64,000 bases of DNA. It comes from Chelydra serpentina (taxonomy: Eukaryota; Chordata; Testudines; Chelydridae). Location: positions 16,572,001 through 16,636,000 of the forward strand of contig JBAIAC010000040.1 of NCBI GenBank assembly GCA_037349315.1, read 5' to 3'. This document shows, one piece after another, positions 29,701 through 44,600 of the stretch. Numbering within the stretch: position 1 is the stretch's first letter; each line of letters starts with the position of its first letter. The translations under genes and the position numbers were made by a program. Under the pieces are notes generated by a model. The model saw nothing but the letters and a program-made list of their open reading frames with translations, did not search any database and had not been told where the DNA came from.

Positions 29701-32700
29701 AAGTTTTCAGTGATCCCCTAGGAAAATAATTAAAATAAGAGTTAGAAGTCTTTGTTCATGGAAAATACACTAATTTGTATGCAAGGCAACAAAGGACATC
29801 AGATATTTAAGACAATGTTCAGTGACAACTTCTTATAAAATCTCAATGATGTTTTCTCTCTCAATGAGCCAACTTCTTTTTCTGTTTGCATACTTCTTCT
29901 GGATTATTTCCACCCCACTTTGGGGTAACACAAACAAAGAGGGGGCAAAGGGAAGGGTGTTATCTAACTGCCAGCCCTGAATCCACTTCTTATTTTGGGC
30001 ATCAGCTGCCACAGGCAACTCCATAAACAATATACAAGGGAGGGTAACTGGGAATCACCTCTAGAGCATCTTAGATTCTTTTTATTCATAATTTAAGAAA
30101 AATAATGAAGTCTATGCAGCCTGAAGGACTATATTTGGGTAATAAGTGTTGCAAATGAAGGCTTCAAAGGGATAGTCAAGTGCTTTCCGCAATTGATTAT
30201 CCTTAAAAGGAATTTAAAAATCTCAAGCCTAGAAAATAGAACTTGGGGTATACACTTGCAAGTGTTTGTCAGAGAAGTTGAACAGTAGAGATCTCTTAAT
30301 TGTTTAGGCTACTATCAAAATGTTTCTTATAATGGGTTCTTCCCCAACTGAAGGGGCTCGCTTTAGTAGCTGCTACAAAATGTTTAACTTGCAGGTCCAT
30401 ACAGAAACTGAGAAAGCAGATTATATTAGTTTTGTACAAACTTTAGTAGTGCTATGCGTGGAAAAAGACTAATGGTTGACAGTCCTTTGGCCTTCCATCT
30501 TTGAAATGCTCAATTTCTATTCCCCCCCCAAGAATTTTAATCAGTTTTTTAAAACAATATTCATCCCATCGCTTTTGTATCCTTACAAAAATAAAGCACC
30601 CAGGTTTGAAAGAGGATTCTCAATAGTAGTCTCCTTACAAAGGCTTCTTTCTTTATAAATGGTGCTCAATGCATGGAGGAGTGCATGGCTTTTGTAGGTA
30701 AACACAAAACTCGAAATACTATAAACACTGTAGGTAGCATTAGACAACTTTGTAAAGACAAGCTAAGAAGATCTTCAATTCAATACCTTTATTTAATTTT
30801 GGTTCCTTTAACTATTTAAATTCACAAAGACAATATCAATGCCTTTTGATGATAACTTAGACATGCCAGATAGCAAACACTGAACCCCCAACTGGAGCAC
30901 AAAACAATGTTATTTGTCACATACATTTTATTTAATGCATTTAATAGAGTATAAACCCTGATGACACTATTGTGGTCATCTAATCTGACCTCCTCTGTAA
31001 CCTTGCATAGGAATTCCATGAATTAATTTGTGTTTCAACTACAGCAGATCTTTTAGAAAAAGATACAATCTTTATCTTAAAATTGCCAGTGATGTAGAAT
31101 CCACCACAACCCTTGGTAAGGTGTTCTAATGGTTAATAACTCTCACTGTTAAATAATTGTGCTTTATTTCTAGTCTGAATTTGTCTAGCTTCAACTCCCA
31201 GCACTTGATCTTCTTATAACTGTCTGCTAGACTGAAGAACCCATTATCAAAGTTTTGTTCCCCCATATAGATACTTTTTTAGACTGGAATACAATCCCTT
31301 TGCCCGCCCTTAACCTTCTCTTGGTTAAGCAAAACAGTCTGAGCTTCTGGAGTCTATCACTATAAGGCACGTTTTCCAATCCTTTAATCACCCTCGTGGC
31401 TCTTCTTTGAACCCTCTCCAATTTATGGCATCCTTCTTGAATTGTGGACACCAGAATGGGAAACAGTATTCCAGTAGTTGTCACATCAGTGCCAAATATA
31501 GAGGTAATATAACCTTCCTACTCCTACTCAGGATTCCTATTTATACATTCGAGGAACACATGAGCCCTTTTGGCCACTATGTTGCACTAGGAGCTCATGT
31601 TCAACTGATTATCCACCATGGCCCTCAAGTCTTTTTAAGAGTCACTGCTTCTCAGGAGAAAGTCTCCCATTCTTTGTTCCTAGATGTATAATTTTGCATC
31701 TGGACTTATTAAAACTCATACTGTTTGCTTGAGCTCAGTTTATCAATCGGTTCAGATCAAAGTAATTAATTAAAAAAAAAAAAAAGAGTTTATCTCAGCT
31801 AATCCTTCCTAATGCTGGCCAAATACACTTTATGTAGAAGGCTATTATTCAAAGCAGAGGGAATTTGAGAGATATAGTAAAACAATATTGTGTTCATATT
31901 CAAATTCAGTCTACTTATAAGCCAGTAGGTCAAACTACATCAGTCTTTTTCCACAGGTAGCCTTTATAAAGAAACCTATTACAACAGCACCTGATAATAT
32001 TTCTCTAACTATTTGCTAGTTTCCCTTATAAAACATACTTTTCTTGGGTTTATAATTCTACCTTCGCACCTTATTAAATTAAAATTGGCAGATAACATCT
32101 CAGCCCAGAAGTATTTAAAAAACTGATGTCAAGATTTTCAGATGTGACTAGCGATTTGGTGTACATTAGAGGGTCACAATTTTCAGAAAGTGCTAAACAC
32201 CCGTCCTCTAAAAATCAGGAGCCTTTAAAGTGAAGTTGGACACCGACAAAACAAACAAAATCAATCAATCGATGGTTAATTTTGAAAGTCTTAGCCTACA
32301 CCATTTTTTGCCCAAGAAAAACTGAATTAGCACAACCTACTTCCTCTGAGGGATTTTCTATGTGAAGTGGCAATTGAATGAAAAAGACCTCCTGCAGCAG
32401 ATGACAGTCTGAAGTACATCGACCTCTATATAAGCCCTTGAGGAAAAATAAGCTGCAGCACCAGGGACAGAGAGCACAGGGAGAAGTCAGACAAACCTTT
32501 CCCCATTTATTAAAAGAAAGAGGATGAAGAGAATGTTTAATATCCTGTGTCAACCATCCTTACCGACGGGTTCAACACAGTAAAGGAAACCACACACACA
32601 AGAGTCAGTCCTAACCTAAATCTTTCTGCTTCCACATGAGCATTTATATTTTGCATATTGGTTTCACCTTTTCCAACCAATTTTTAATATGAGGAGACTA

Positions 32701-35700
32701 CTCGCTAGCGTAAAATGAAAAGCTTTTTACATTATAATTTTTCACATTATAATTTCTGCCATTCTTTAGCACAAACATATGCTACCATCATCAACCATGA
32801 CATGTGTCTAATATAGACTCTTCTTACCTTGCACAGGCCAAGGCAACAAGGGCAGCAGCAGCATTCTCTTTTTGCTTATATGGAATTTGTTGGCCTGAGG
32901 CAGATGTTTCCTCCAACCAGGAGCAGAGCAAAGATTCAATTCCATTAAGACAGTCAGCTGGTTCCTTAGTCAAACTCAAAGGCTGGCAATCTCGAAGGCA
33001 ATTCAATAGTACCTCAGCAGTTATGTTACAGAGAGAAGGGTCTGTTCTACTTTGAGACTGAATCAGAGGAAAGACCAATAGAAGTCCCATCCGTGAAGTA
33101 AATGGCGCCTGCTCAGGTTGCTGTAACAAACCCTGACGCTTGAGCAAGGCCAATGTTTCTTCATCCCCAGAATTTTCCCGTTCATGTTGTTCTTCCAAGG
33201 CTAGCTGGCGCTGGGCATTCCAGAGTCCACGCAAAGCATTTAAACGGTATTCAAGTAGACGGGCATAGGCGTTGCTCTGGTTTCCGCATACAGAACGCAA
33301 ACGCTCAGCTAGTTCCGTTGGATTCTTAGTCTCAAATGTTAGAATCTAAGAGGAGAACAAGGTCACATTTACTAGTGCAAACATGTCTTTTATTAGAAAT
33401 GCTTGAAAAAAAGCAAAGTCCAACATAATACATGCAACATAACTTCTAAATATTGGACTGAAACATGCCAATCTAAAGTGTTAGAATATTTTTACAAAGA
33501 AAACATCTCAAGTCTTAAGTCCATGTCCCAAGAAGAGCACGATTATTCCCTGAAGTACATTTTGTAGTACTTTCTCCAGTTTTAGAGCATTTCAATTGAT
33601 AGAGCTTCCCCCAATTTTCTAACTTCAACAGCTCCCTCCCACTGCGAAGTTTTTCCCCCTGATATTCATCTCCCTTTTATCCCATTACTCTGTTACATCT
33701 GCTTCAAATGTTTGCAGTTATATCGTGTTCTCTTCCTGATGGATAGCTGCTGTCACATCAAACACACACCTTACGATCAGAAGTTTCTATGAGGAGAAAG
33801 ATGTCTTTATCTTGGCACTTCCAAATAAAATGGGAAACAAAGTGGGAACAACAAAATCAAGTAACCCTGATGGAAAGCAATGTTTGTAGAATTCTTCCAA
33901 GTACTAAGCCAGAAAACCATTATTTCTGTGAGAGACAATAGATCTCTTTTCCTCATATGACACAGTACCACATCTGAGACCAGCAGAATCACTTGAGCTG
34001 GCATGCCCACAATAGAAATAAGAGGGAGCTGCCGGCAGAGCATTTTCTGATAGGTCCTTGGATTTATTACCCCCACAGGAATGCTGTAAAGCCCATATTG
34101 TCTTCTCTCTTTACTCAGGCTATTGAGGAGAGAAAGGGTTAAGAGTAGGGGTGATTATATTGACAGGCAGTCCTTTTATATTTTGTGTTTTTTAATTTAC
34201 AGGATAGGCATACAGAGTATACAAAAGGAAGATAAAGATAAATTTTATAAATTTGATTAACAAGAATAGATAAATCACTTCAGGACATGTCATATTCACC
34301 ATTTTCATGAGTAAACCTACTGAAGTCAGTGAAACTACTTTACCTGAATATAGTGGGCAGGATTTAGTCTTACTAATAAAAGGTTTTGTTTAAAAAAAAA
34401 AGAAAAGAAATTCTTACAGAATTTACATTAGCAAAGATACATTTTAATGGTTAAGTATTAGCAAGTAAATTTTGTATATCAATATTTCCAGTCTAAGAAT
34501 GTTAGTTACTAAACTATACATTACACTGAATAATACATTTACAATAAATATTGTTTATATTAAATTGTTCTTTTAAAGTGCTAGGCTTTGTGTATTCTCT
34601 CTCCTTCTGTGGTAGGATATTCTATGAATCTGTATTAGAGGTTGTCATACTTTATAATGTTTTGTTCCAAAAAGTCAAACAATTTTATATGCAGGAAATG
34701 TGTTGCTTGTAACTAGAGCCCTGCAAATCTCCGGATACCCACTTTATATCCACAGACCATGTTTGCAGATCATGGAGCGGATGCAGATACAAATTTTGTA
34801 TCCGCACAGGGCTCTCTACTTGTAACTCACTAGGATGGAGTCTCAAATTGAAAGTAACAAACAGCAGCAGCAAAGAGGAAGAACAATTAATGAAGATCAA
34901 TTCTAAAAACTAACATAATATTTTTTAAACAGTAGGTCTTCCAAAGAAAAGGTGGCTCCCCTCAAGGGTTAAACACCTAAGATATTGTTGGGTTGGGTTT
35001 TTTTTGTCTATGTCTGTTTTTTAAATGCTTGCTAGACAAATGTCACAGGCAACACAAAAGAATCATTACCTGCTTACTATTTGGGCTCTTCTTTGATACT
35101 ATGACAAACACTACTATATCATTTAGTTTGATCTTTTTTAGATCAAATATGTTTTGCTTTTTTGCTCTACAAAAATAATAACATCTTCAAAATGTGTGCC
35201 AGATGAGGTTTAAACACCTAATTGTGCTGAGCTAAGCTATAAATTCGTGTATAGCGCTATTGATCCAGAACTCTCTCCAGCCTTTCTGGACTATAAACAA
35301 AGTCTGTATCTAATTTGAAACACAGTCACTCACTTAGTGGACCTAAAGCATGAGATTCAAAGTGAGAATGCAGGAGCACAGATTACTATTCCGTTATCTT
35401 ATTAATGTATATGAAATGAAAACCAAGGAGGAAGAAGAAAAGAAAGGAAGTGAAAGAAGACAAACTGTTTAGATTGATTGAGTGGAACTTTCAAATCAAA
35501 GTTCAATTTCAGCCTAAACTGAACATCTTGTCTTTGGTCAGTTAAAATGTTATATACTAACCAATAAATTATATAGCACTGATAGCCTTAATAACAGGGG
35601 AACAGCCATATACTGTATAGCAAAAGCTCTCCCCAAGGTACAAAATCTCCCCTGTACCCTGAGAAAAGGTAATCACTGCCACCACCAAGTGATTTAAGCA

Positions 35701-38700
35701 AGAACCAGGGGAAAGGACCACTTGAAGTTCCCCTTCCCCAAAAAATATCCCCACAAGCCCGTACACCCCCTTTCCTGGGGAGGCTTGAGAATAACCTCCT
35801 AACCAATTGGTGACAAAGTGATCAAAGACCCAACCCCTGGGTCTTAGAACAATGGAAAACAGTCAGTTTCTTTAAAGAAGGATTTTATTAAAGCAAAGAA
35901 GGTAAAAATCATCTCTGTAAAATCAGGATGGTAAATATTTTACAGGGTACTCAATTGCCAAACTCAGGGGGATTTCCCCTCTGGACAAAACCTTAAAGTT
36001 ACAGAAAAACAGGAATAACCCCTCCCTCTAACACAGGGAAAATTCAAACAACAGAAAACAGGAATAAACCTCCCTTTTAGCACAGGGAAAACTCCACGAG
36101 CAAAACAAAACGAAATCTATTCGCAAGGCCTGATTAACTTACGTTGTAATATTGGAGATTACAGGAAATGATAAAAACCATAGCAAAGAAAGTTAGCTTC
36201 CCAAATACATGAAAGAGTATATTAAACAGGTGGTATGTGGGGGGCGTGGGGAAGGTTGCTACAAAGGAATCTATTCATATAGCCAGAAGAGAGGTTCTAA
36301 ATGGAATACTATGATAATTTTCTAGTAATGAAATCAAGTATGAAGCTTAACTATCAATGTAATAAGCATTAATATAGTCTGCTTACATACATGTTTAGAA
36401 ATATTTCTGCAGATCAAAGATCTAAAGTAAGACAATTTTAACATATGAAATATATTAATCTCAAACTTTATAAATAAAAATCCTGTATTGTGAACTGATT
36501 AAGACATGTTTTCAAAGTGCTCTAGTGATGCAAAACTCTACAAGCACTAACACTATAGCCACTGCTTATAGTATCAAGTATCAGAGGGGTAGCCGTGTTA
36601 GTCTGGATCTGCAGAAGCGACAAAGGGTCCTGTGGCACCTTATAGACTAACAGACGTATTGAAGCATAAGCTTCCGTGGGTCAATACTGTTTGGATCCGA
36701 AGAAGTGGGTATTGACCCACGAAAGCTTATGCTTCAATACCTCTGTTAGTCTATAAGGTGCCACAGGACCCTTTGTCGCTTCTGCTTATAGTATGTATTT
36801 TCTCTTTTTTTAAATCTGTTACAGCCTGAAGCCCATATCACCTCTAGCAGTGACTCCATGCAACTTCACAAGTCAAGTATCTGGTTGCTTCCTATACAGA
36901 GTCCTATAGGAAGCGACCATTTAGCAGACAGCATTGTTTGCTTCCAGTCAGCACTACACCAATGCTTAAGCACAAAAATAAGGCCCACCACGTTGCCAGA
37001 GATGTTGTCTTTTGAATGAGAACAAAACAGATCCTCTTCTACTTGAGGATGTTAAAGATCGCATGGCATTTTTTCCCTCAAGAATAGGGGTGTTAATGTA
37101 TTTCAACTTTATTGATATTCTCAAATTCTGTATTGGAAGACTGGAGTTTAGACTTTAACAATCTGTTAAAATAAGATGTTAAATGGTACTAGCCAAATAT
37201 TTCCCCATTTAGGAGCATTTTTGTTAATACTGTTGCATCTAAACAGACATCAAGACCACTCACTATCATAAAATGATTCCTTGTAGACATCCCAATAATG
37301 TAACTGTTCCAATGTAGTGCATCTCAATTAGTAGCATGTACTGTATATGCTTTATGAAGAGTTTCAAACTTAAGAAATTAGTTTTACTGACCTACTTAGC
37401 CAAAAATTGAAGTGAAAAATTTATTAGCAAGGAATTTTATGGATTTTAAAAAGTGTTAATTAAAATGTAATATAATTTAGAAGTACTAGGAAAAATAATC
37501 TGATTGTATATTTATTATACATCTAGACCACAGTGAGCATGTTAGGAAGAGTGCCCTCTTCTATAGAGCTATAATTCAGGAAAGAGTTTTTGAAATTTCT
37601 AGATAGGACTCACTTATTTCTCCACATAATCAGTTTAAGAATAGAATTCTTACTACACACTGATCCAAAACCTTGCACTTACTTAGCAAAATTTCTTGGG
37701 GATTGCAATAGACTTCACCAACGCCCTCTGGATTAAGTAAGTATTACTCCCATTTTACAGATGAGGGAACCGAAGCACATGGATTCTATTTTTGGCTCTG
37801 CTTCTACCTTCTTGACTTCCAGCCCCATCCCATAACCAAAAGGTCATCCTTCTCCTCCCCAGCACATGTAACATATATGGACAATTGCTTTATGTGCTCA
37901 CTTATTCTTTAAGCAAAAAGTTAGTACAAAATAGTGAATTTCAAGTTTCCAAATTGTTCTGTGATAGAAATACCAGAATTTCTTATATTAAGACATTCTT
38001 GCAAAGTAAAATGCATAGCAAGAGTATATCAAAATTTAAACTGCTCCAAAAAGCTATACTGTGTATAAACTCTCAACCCTCAGCCTGATAGATTCTGTCA
38101 CCGTACTAGGATCTAGCAATTCTAGTTAATACAATTTCTGAAGCGACACAACAGGAATCACAGTAAAGCCTTCAAGAACAGTAAGCCATAAATCCCATGA
38201 ACACCACAGAATCAACTTAGTAAACCATTTACTCCAAGCATATGCCAATCTCAGATATGCGAATACGTAAAGGATATGTTCTTAAAATCTGCTCTCAGCA
38301 TAGATGAGAAGAAATACATCAATTGAATAAGAGGTTGTGACACACTGGTGGTTCACTACTCTGTGTCAGCTACTCTTGTCAGGCCTGACATACTCACTAT
38401 ACCTAACACACTGTGTCATGATATTTATTTAAAAGGCAACATGCAATATGCCAATTTGAAATCTATTAACACTGGTCATTAATATCACATGAAATGTTTG
38501 TAACAACAATGTAGTGAAATTATGGATACACTGATATTATTACTAGCAGACTATAAACCAACAAAGGAGACAAAACAGAATTTTCCCTATAAAGGGGAAA
38601 CAAAATATGGTGGCAGATGCCCTGCCAAGAAAAGAAAGTTCTGACCTGCTGCCTCTAGGTCAGCCAGAGGCTAATCTTCCTGCAGTTTGTAAGGGGGAGG

Positions 38701-41655
38701 TGTGACCCTAAGAGCACCTCTATGCCAGATGGTAAGAAACTCTCTGGTATGTAGCAAGAAAGAAAAAGATTGGTAGGAAATCTATCTTGAACCAAGGCTG
38801 TAGCTTGGTAAGTCTTAGCCACTAGAAAGTGTATTTTACTTTTATTTCCTTGTAACCATTGTGTCTCTATCCCTTATACTTGAACTCACTTTAAACCTCT
38901 CTTTTCAATTAAATAAACTTGTTTTACTTTTATTCTAAATCAATCCAGTACTGTGTCTGACTTGCATTGATTACTAACTCCAGTTAAAGAAACAAGCTGC
39001 TGCACTTTTGTCTCTTTAAAGGAGCAATGCCCCTTATTACTCTTGTGAATGTTCCAGGAGAAGGCTGGACATTTCAGGACAGATGGTTCTGGGGAAATCT
39101 GGGACTGAGGGATCACACACACTGCAAGTGGTAAGGAAGTCTGGTGGAGACCAGGTTGGGGCTATTGAGCTGTAGGCAGGCTGCTGGGGTCAGAGTGCTG
39201 AACCAGGGCTGCACAGCACACCGACAGTTAGGGAACTGCATGCTTGTCTGCTGGTTGTTGGTGTCTGGCCTGGACTCTCTAAAAAGCATTACTCAAGTGA
39301 ATTTCTTGGTTATAAGATTATGTTCACTGTTATTTGCAAATACTAACAAAATGTCCATATTTCATTCTTCTTAGATCAATATTATTGTATATGGAAAATG
39401 TTAATGTAATATCCAATATTACAGTTGATGTATATGTACACATGTAATATTTGGAACGTTTCAAATTTTGAAAATACATATAATTTTAAAATTGTAACAG
39501 AATACTCTTGCTGTATTCCATTGCTCCTAATAAGTCTTTCAGCTACTGTAACACAATACATAGCAGAATGTACTTTAAATTTATAATCAGAGTTTGGGGA
39601 TTACTCTAGTTTTTCTAAATATGTCAAGTAATTTTAATCATATCTCCTCCTTCACAATCTCTGATTCATATTATGTTGTATATAGAAGCATGATTAACTG
39701 CTCAGCTAAAAGCATGAACCATGTTTCCCTTGTGGAAAGACTACAAGTTTAATCACTCACTTTGAAACATGCCATAGGAGAAATAAGAAAAAATAATTAA
39801 AATGTATGCATACAATCTAATATTCAAAACATCCTTAGTATCCTTCATAGTATATAAAAACGCACAAATGTCAATCAAAATGTAAACTAGTTTTTCTACC
39901 TGCACTTCCTTTGTTAACAATCCTACTGTCTCTCAGCACAGATTTAAAATACATACAGATATTAATAAAAGAAAAATCTATGTGGGAGGTTTTAATCTAT
40001 TTTAATATTAAAATACTGATTTGGCTTTTTTATTATTTATATATTTGGATTCAAATTACTAAGGGGGGGGATCCAGACCCTCATCCTGCACCCACTTCAG
40101 AGTATAGCATTTACTCTGTATAGTATAGTAAGTAGTCTCATTGAAGTTGGTGATGATCAATATGCTTCGTAACAGATGTTTGCAGAATAAATTCCAAAAA
40201 ATATGTTCTCTAATATTTTCCATATGAGGTAGCTAGATTATGATTTAAAATGAAGTTCTGCAGGCTGCTGATCTATAATTTGGACTACTGCCTTTCAGAG
40301 TTGTTTTTTTAAATGTGACTGAAATCTGAATAAAAGGTAACTGGTGATACAAAACATTTAACAGTAGCATCCACACTATAGATCAAGTCAGACTGTTGGT
40401 GGAACAGGCCAAGATTTCAGGATTACTTTCATAAGAAAGAATAAACAATGAACGGGCTGAAAAATCCATTCACAAAGCAAGTGGATAATTTGCCCTGGTG
40501 AGTGAGAGTATTGTCAACTTGCACGGAATTTAAGCTTTCATTTAGGGTGACAAAGATAACCTTCCAAATGTGAGCCAAGTAGTAAACTGATCCAGTGTCA
40601 TCTTTCCGGGCAGCAGTGCTACTTTCGAGAACCACGATAATTTCATACTGCTGCTGCTTAGGAAAGCTCTGAGCACCAGCAGAGACAGATTCTGGGGTAT
40701 TTACAATGGAAGAGGATCTGAAAATCAGGGGCTATGGTAGGAGTAGAAAAGGTACTCATATTACAGTGATAAGCATGATGTAAATGCCCAGATAGTAGTA
40801 GAGAACCATCCCCTCTTTCTGCAGCCAGGGAGATAAGAGAATTTATAAACACACCGGCTAAACCAGAAGACATTGTGAAAGAGAGCACCCCAAGAAAGGT
40901 CCGGGAGCAGCATTCTGCTATAAATCCCAATACTGGAATTAAGGTGTTCAGTTTCTCACAATGGTACTCCCCCTTGCTAATGGGGATCGCACCCTTGTCT
41001 TTTGTATCTATTCACTGAAAACCCCCCTCCCTTCATGCAGAGTTAAGGTTGCCTGGTGCTATCTTGTCTCCTTCCAGAACATCCAGTTCAACAAAACTCA
41101 AACCTCTGAAAACTAGGAATATAAACGTACACTATACACCAACAAAACCTTAATTTTGCCCCCGCCCCGAGCTGACAATCATTAGGAATTATCTGCATGC
41201 CCCCCAGCTACGTTCCCTGTATTAACTGTAGCTGTACTGATTGGTGGAAGGATTAGCTTGAGAAACTTGGCAGCGCTGTGATTGTAATATGAAGCAATCT
41301 GGGGGGCCTTGCGCACACCAACGTGTGTCAACCTTAACTACAGCAGAGCTGACACGCCCCTATAATCTCAAGGGTTAGTTCATCAGCTGATAAGCATCTG
41401 GGAAGTTTTTCAAGTCTGAGTAGTAGATATGGCTATAGTCACACTTATTGAAGAATAGTAATTCTTTCTAGACACATACAGCTGTGGTTCCTCCAGGGAG
41501 CTAAAACCCATGACAAATGGTTAATGCCAGATGGGTCAAACCTAAATTAACTAAAACAACCTACTGCAGATCCCAATGTGGATGAGTCAAGCATTGACTA
41601 CAACCTATGACTACTGCAACAAAACACACAAGACTGAACAGCAGTCTTGCTATCA

Positions 41656-41697
<42 letters not shown>

Positions 41698-44600
41698 CTC
41701 TCTAGCACTATTCCAGCAACCTACCCCACTGACTCTATTCATATCACAGAAGGGCACAGGTTACTAGATCCTCATCAGATGAGGACAGAGACATGGCCGA
41801 GGTGGCCGCCTATAGGTGTAGCAGCATTTATAGCTCCAAGTACAGGGTCCTTCGGATTTTCCCAGGCTAACCCTGAAGACCATTAAGAGAGGATGTCCCA
41901 ATGACTGCTGTTTTTCTTAGGCAGATACGTGAAGTTTAAAGTATAAGAATTAAGACAGCAGTGGGATCACTGGTGTTTATATTTTACTTAGTCCTATGAC
42001 TAACATGAAAGAAACTGGACTTTTCTCACACTTATTTCCCCAGTGGAAAAGTTTCAAAGTAAGTGCCATTTTACTTTAACAGAACCTCCCGCTTGTTAAC
42101 TCTAGTACTCCTGACCTTCAACATAAGTCACTGACTGGTTTGAATACAACCTACATGGCACAGAGCAAAAATGTATTACCATTTGATGGGCTATGTGAAA
42201 ACACGTCATCACTTGTTCATGTGGGCTTTGACCGAGACTAAACAATTTCCACTCCTGGCACCCTTGTTAGTCTCAGAGAAGCCAAGGACTGAATACACCT
42301 TGAAACTCTCATCCCGATACATCAGGGTTGAGGAACATTAATGGGGAAGCTTGTACAATGGCTAAATGTTGTATATATTCTGTTGGCAGAGGACTTCATT
42401 GTCAATACTGATCATTGCAGCAGCTTTTACAAGTATTATATTCACTTTTTTTGTGATTCACTTTTAGGGTGCCTAGACAGCAAGTGTGAAAAATTGGGAT
42501 GGGGGTAGGGGGTAATAGGAGCCTATAAAAGAAAATCGGGACTGTCCCTATAAAATCAGGACATCTGGTCACTCTATTCACTTTTCACTGAAAATACAGA
42601 CTTTTTATAGTACATTTATTTACTTTGCATGTGCACAGATATACAAGTTTAAAAGACTGCTTATTTTTGAAACACTGAAATTTGAAATTAATGTTTAAGG
42701 GATACTGCAAGGCAGGAGTGCTGGAACAATTTCTATAACGGGGGTGCTGATTATGGAAACCATGTATTTGGTGTTTGTTATTACTACTTCAAGCCAGATG
42801 GGTACAGCATCACCTCCAGCACCCCTAGCTCCAGCACTACTGCTGCAGGAACATATTTTCTCCTCGTGAGTGTAAAGAGTTCATAACCTTCCATTTAAAA
42901 ACCCAACAAAATCTTACAGGAGTGGGAATGTCAAGTTTAAACGTTACATATCCTGTTTGTTATCAATGTGTCACAATGTTAGTGTTATGTCAACAGTTTT
43001 CTTGTTCTTGTTGCATTTGTTTTAAAAGAGAATGAGACTATAAAGAAACTACAAATAAACATACAGAAGAAACCAAAGTAACTTCTTTGGATGTTATTCT
43101 CTCTCAGGTAAATGCAGAGAGATTCCTAGAATTAGGGATATCCATTCATTTATATAATTGTTTTAGATTTAAAGGCTACATACCAAACAAGCTTCCATCC
43201 AGAGTTGAATGCCCTTTGCCAAGTTTAAAAGTATAAATAAAAGTTAATTAATCAAAGCAGCAGCAACATATCTTCCCTATCCCCAATCACATCTCACAAC
43301 AGATGAGTATTTGGACAGTTGAAATTTGTTTATTATGCGTCAAATCAGAAAAGCAATGGCTCAATCTACTGGATGAATATACAGCCATGCATCAAAATAT
43401 TTGTAATATAGTCACTATTTGACTACTGGAACACATTCAGTACAGTTTACTAAGGAAGGATAAAATATGTATAAAATGCACAGTAGAAGTTGTATGCAAA
43501 GTACTGAAAATTTGTAGTAGGTAGGTACTGAACATTTTTACTAGTCACTTAAGATCTCATCTGATCAAAATTTTGCACCCCCCCCAGGCCAGAAGCATTT
43601 AAGTCTGCATACTCTACTAATCCAATTTTTCAAAATAAGGTATCTTTTCATGTTAAAGTCTTCTACTATTTTCAGTGTCACAAAATATTGGTGTCTCAAT
43701 GCTCCCCAATTCAAGATTACAAATCAGCCAAGCAAAGGTATCATAGCAGACAGCTATTTTTAAGGTTTCGCACTGAAAGCACACATAGCACTCAAACTCT
43801 AGCCTTCCCATTTCAGAGGGTTTTTGTTGTTGTTGTTTTAAACCACACCCACACCATGCTAACAGCTCCTTACACAACTGTAATAAAACACAGTATAGCC
43901 TTAAACTTCATTTCCTGCTCTGCTCCACTCCTTCTCCACTAATAATTTTAGGGCAGGTTATTTAAAGTTTTAGAGACAAATGAGGCTCCAATATAAGGCA
44001 CTTCATGTCAAGTTTCATTTTGGAGCAAGTTTCTGATCTAGTTTGTAAAATCATGAAAATAAGAGTGTATCAAAGAAAAAATAGGAATCCTGTATGAGGG
44101 AACAAGCACAGTAGAGACATGTGAGACATTCTAGTACAGTAATTAGATGATTTGCTCACTACTGCTTCCACAAGTATATAGTGAGGTTTAAATCAATTGC
44201 TGAATACATGTTTCATTCAAAATCAAAGTGGATTCAGATCACAAGAGAGGAGTCATGGCATTTAGATAGAGATATAAAAAATAAACAAACAGGAGATATC
44301 ACACAATTAGGGAGAGCCTTTTATGGTGGGTGACTTGTGGAAATATCCATTTCATGACAACTGGTTAGTGCTCCTAGACACCCCACCCCCCAATGACATC
44401 TCACAGAGAGAAAAGAGTCAGCAAAATAATAATAAATAATAATAATAGTAGTAACCTTCCTTTTTTAGATAAAGCTGAAGGAAGTTTTCATAAACAGCAA
44501 ATGTAGCTTCCTGTCACCAGAATCTAGCAGTGATTTTGTCAAGACTGCAGGCTTCTGCACCTGCTGTGGCTTGTGGGTTCTTGGCAACACCTTGATATGC

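Noticed and set aside
41576..41886. Plus-strand frames with a Thr-His repeat
   Set aside because: The repeat is the translated (CA)n microsatellite.
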